Shown: one piece after another, positions 61,929 to 64,000 of the stretch
Numbering within the stretch: position 1 is the stretch's first letter
Layout: the number at the start of each line of letters is the position of its first letter
Assembly: GCF_900105805.1 (NCBI RefSeq)
Contig: NZ_LT629788.1
Span: forward strand, 2,852,001 to 2,916,000
Origin: Pseudomonas moraviensis
Lineage (GTDB): Bacteria > Pseudomonadota > Gammaproteobacteria > Pseudomonadales > Pseudomonadaceae
DNA length: 64,000 nt
Reading direction: 5' to 3'
Notes under the pieces: generated by a model
Database searches by the model: none
The model's input: only the letters and a program-made list of their open reading frames with translations
What the model was told of the DNA's origin: nothing
Made by a program: the position numbers and the translations under genes

Positions 61929-62837
61929 TCAGACGCGAGCTGCGAAAAGTGCCTGATGCGCGCGGCACTGCTCCGCTGTCAGCATGAACACGCCATGCCC
62001 GCCGCGCTGGAATTCCAGCCAGGCAAAATCGACTTCCGGGTACAACGCTTCGACGTGCACCTGGCTGTTGCCCACTTCGACAATCAACAAACCCTTCTCG
62101 GTCAGATGATCCGCCGCTTCGGCGAGCATGCGCCGGACCAGATTCAGACCGTCATCGCCGCAGGCCAGACCGAGTTCCGGCTCGTGCTGGTATTCGTCCG
62201 GCATGTCGGCGAAATCTTCCGCGTCGACGTAGGGCGGGTTCGACACGATCAGATCGAAGCGCTGCCCCGGCAGGCCATCGAAACCATCGCCCTGCACTGT
62301 GTAGACGCGCTCATCGACGCCATGGCGCTCGATGTTCTGATTGGCCACTTCCAGCGCTTCGAATGACAGATCCGCGAGCACCACTTCGGCGTTCTGGAAT
62401 TCGTAGGCGCAGGCGATGCCGATGCAGCCGGAGCCAGTGCACAGATCGAGAATCCGCGCCGGCTCGTCGCCGATCCACGGCGCAAAGCGGTTTTCGATCA
62501 GCTCACCGATCGGCGAACGCGGGATCAGCACGCGCTGGTCGACGATGAACGACATGCCGCAGAACCATGCTTCGCCGAGCAGATAGGCGGTTGGGATGCG
62601 TTCTTCGATGCGACGCTTGAGCAGCCGTTGCAGGCTGACCAGTTCGTCATCTTCCAGTGCGCAATCGAGGTAGCTGTCGGCGATTTCCCACGGCAGGTGC
62701 AAGGCGCCCAGTACCAATTGGCGCGCCTCGTCCCAGGCGTTGTCGGTGCCATGGCCGAAAAACAGATCCTCCCCATGGAAGCGGCTGACGGCCCAACGGA
62801 TGTGGTCGCGCAGGGTACGAAGTCGGGAAGTGATCAC
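61929..62837 (-). CDS. prmB: Ribosomal protein L3 N5-glutamine methyltransferase
   Basis: A 302-aa protein with N-terminal helical domain and SAM-methyltransferase domain: ILDLCTGSGCIGIACAYEFQ and catalytic SNPPYVD. PrmB methylates a glutamine in ribosomal protein L3. Start MITSRLRTLRDHIRWA at 62837. Monocistronic, divergent from the isochorismatase-fold gene. Confidence 0.95.
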   Translation of the reverse strand: MITSRLRTLRDHIRWAVSRFHGEDLFFGHGTDNAWDEARQLVLGALHLPWEIADSYLDCALEDDELVSLQRLLKRRIEERIPTAYLLGEAWFCGMSFIVDQRVLIPRSPIGELIENRFAPWIGDEPARILDLCTGSGCIGIACAYEFQNAEVVLADLSFEALEVANQNIERHGVDERVYTVQGDGFDGLPGQRFDLIVSNPPYVDAEDFADMPDEYQHEPELGLACGDDGLNLVRRMLAEAADHLTEKGLLIVEVGNSQVHVEALYPEVDFAWLEFQRGGHGVFMLTAEQCRAHQALFAARV

Positions 62838-63076
62838 GGCGTAGAGCTCCAGAAAAAACGACTGGCGATTCTAGCAGCCAAAACGCCCGACGACGACGCA
62901 GGAAAAACCGTGCGGCGACGGTAGGAGATTTCTTTTTTTTGCATCAGGCATTGAACGGAACGTGTAACTTGACAAGGCTGCAGGCCAAGAACGACGGCGC
63001 CTACGATGGTAGCGATTCACAGAACCGCTCAGCCAGAGGACAATGTCGCAAAAGCCCCACCCCGAGGAGCCCCAGA

Positions 63077-63667
63077 ATGTCCGTTCCAAAAACGATGTTT
63101 CAACTCAGCGGTCGCGGTTACGCAGCGGCCACACTGAGCCATGCCACCGTGGTCATCATCGATGCCCAGAAGGAATACCTCAGTGGCCCGCTGGCCCTGA
63201 GCGGCATGGACGCGGCCGTCGCGAACATCAAACAAGTGGTTGCCGCAGCCCGTGCCGCCGGTCGGCCGATCGTGCACGTGCGTCATCTCGGCACCGTTGG
63301 TGGCCTGTTCGACCCGCAGGGCGAACGTGGCGAATTCATCCCCGGCCTGGAACCGCAGGGCGATGAAACCATTATCGGCAAACTGCTGCCGAGCGCGTTC
63401 CATGGCACCGAACTGCTCGAGCGTCTGCAAAACCTTGGTTCGCTGGACCTGATCGTTTGCGGTTTCATGAGTCACTCCAGCGTCAGCACCACGGTGCGCG
63501 CGGCGAAGAACCTCGGTTTCCGTTGCACCCTGGTCGAAGATGCCTGCGCGACCCGCGATCTGCCGTTCAAGGGCGGCGTGCTCAGTGCTGAACGCGTCCA
63601 AGAAGCGGAAATGGCGATCATGGCCGACAACTTTGCCACGCTGGCGAAGACTCAGGAGCTGATCTGA
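63077..63667 (+). CDS. Isochorismatase-fold protein with Ser at the nucleophile site
   Basis: A 196-aa cysteine-hydrolase-superfamily protein. The Asp (D29 in VVIIDAQKEY) and Lys (K102 in IIGKLLPSAF) are conserved. The position that is normally Cys in G-x-x-T-x-x-C-V reads GFMSHSSV (S135). Start MSVPKTMFQLSG at 63077 with GAGGAG upstream. The Ser variant may change or remove hydrolase activity. It is divergent from prmB. Confidence 0.88.
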   Translation: MSVPKTMFQLSGRGYAAATLSHATVVIIDAQKEYLSGPLALSGMDAAVANIKQVVAAARAAGRPIVHVRHLGTVGGLFDPQGERGEFIPGLEPQGDETIIGKLLPSAFHGTELLERLQNLGSLDLIVCGFMSHSSVSTTVRAAKNLGFRCTLVEDACATRDLPFKGGVLSAERVQEAEMAIMADNFATLAKTQELI

Positions 63668-63798
63668 TCCTGCCCTTGTGGGCGGTGCGCTGGCGCCGCT
63701 CATCCGCTATATCCGCTGATTTGCCGCAAATGCCATAGCCTCAGGAACAACCCGGTCAACTCCCGGTCGAAGGGCCGATACCATTGAGGAAGGTCGGA

Positions 63799-64000
63799 AT
63801 GAAGTTATCCGATGGATTTGACGCACGCCGTTTGCGGCCCAAAGGCCAAAGCAACTGGCGTTTTCGATTTGGCGCGGCGATCTCGGCCGTTCTGGCGACG
63901 TTCGGCGTGCTGCTGGCGATGGCCGGCGCAGCCAGCCTGCTCGGGCGCCCGCCGGCGCTGGGTGACCTGAATGCATCACCGCTGGGCTCGGCAATCATGC
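63799..64000 (+). CDS. Membrane protein, N-terminal fragment (runs off window)
   Basis: ATG at 63799 with GAGGAAGGTCGGA upstream. The visible part has a basic N-terminus (MKLSDGFDARRLRPKGQ) followed by a hydrophobic segment (FGAAISAVLATFGVLLAM). This is the layout of a membrane-anchored sensor or signalling protein, but the functional domain lies outside the window. Not identified. Confidence 0.65.
   Translation, partial: MKLSDGFDARRLRPKGQSNWRFRFGAAISAVLATFGVLLAMAGAASLLGRPPALGDLNASPLGSAIM

Overview
The window looks like chromosomal DNA of a fluorescent Pseudomonas (P. fluorescens group). The basis is the gene content and order, high G+C coding sequence, and many palindromic repeats of the types GCGAGCAGGCTCGCTCCCAC and GATCGCAGCCTTCGGCAGCTCC, which are typical of that group. 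No database search was possible; product names rest on recognising families and motifs.

Region by region. 1-4.1 kb: an alpha/beta hydrolase fragment, PEP synthase (ppsA) and its divergent regulator ppsR. 4.1-13.0 kb: a complete propionate / 2-methylcitrate cycle cluster on the minus strand (GntR regulator, prpB, prpC, acnD, prpF, prpD) with a palindromic operator candidate upstream. 13.3-16.3 kb: a three-gene cluster of retropepsin-like protease, inactive transglutaminase/7TM protein and ATP-grasp ligase. 16.4-17.7 kb: an intact IS3-family element inserted in a repeat. 17.9-20.9 kb: pabB, thrH, cysH. 21-25.7 kb: an NCS1 nucleobase/hydantoin transporter and an Asp/Glu-racemase-like enzyme behind a sigma-54-like promoter and a GntR-like palindrome, then a divergent LysR/SDR pair and a HAD phosphatase. 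26.6-32.4 kb: a large RHS polymorphic toxin with an HNH-type tip, a candidate immunity gene, and decayed immunity-like relics. 32.4-36.5 kb: small acidic and glycine-zipper proteins, a CxxC protein, cysC and a propeller-like protein, ending at tRNA-Ser(GGA).

37-49 kb: crotonase, PlsC-type acyltransferase, CorA, a glutamine amidotransferase, a beta-oxidation pair (FadJ-like plus thiolase), a c-type cytochrome, and a second ATP-grasp / alpha-E / transglutaminase cluster. 49-64 kb: rraB, speE, small conserved proteins, an ankyrin protein, an acyl-CoA synthetase, a DUF3509 gene behind a sigma-54-like promoter, methionine salvage genes mtnB-mtnD-mtnC, aroC, a secreted hydrolase, prmB, an isochorismatase-fold protein, and the start of a membrane protein.

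Most of the window is core metabolism. The accessory or unusual parts are the RHS toxin tip with immunity relics (31.0-32.4 kb), the cysC/propeller pair beside tRNA-Ser, which has a probable frameshift, the IS insertion, and two unrelated ATP-grasp/transglutaminase clusters about 30 kb apart. No CRISPR array, prophage, rRNA or replication origin was seen.
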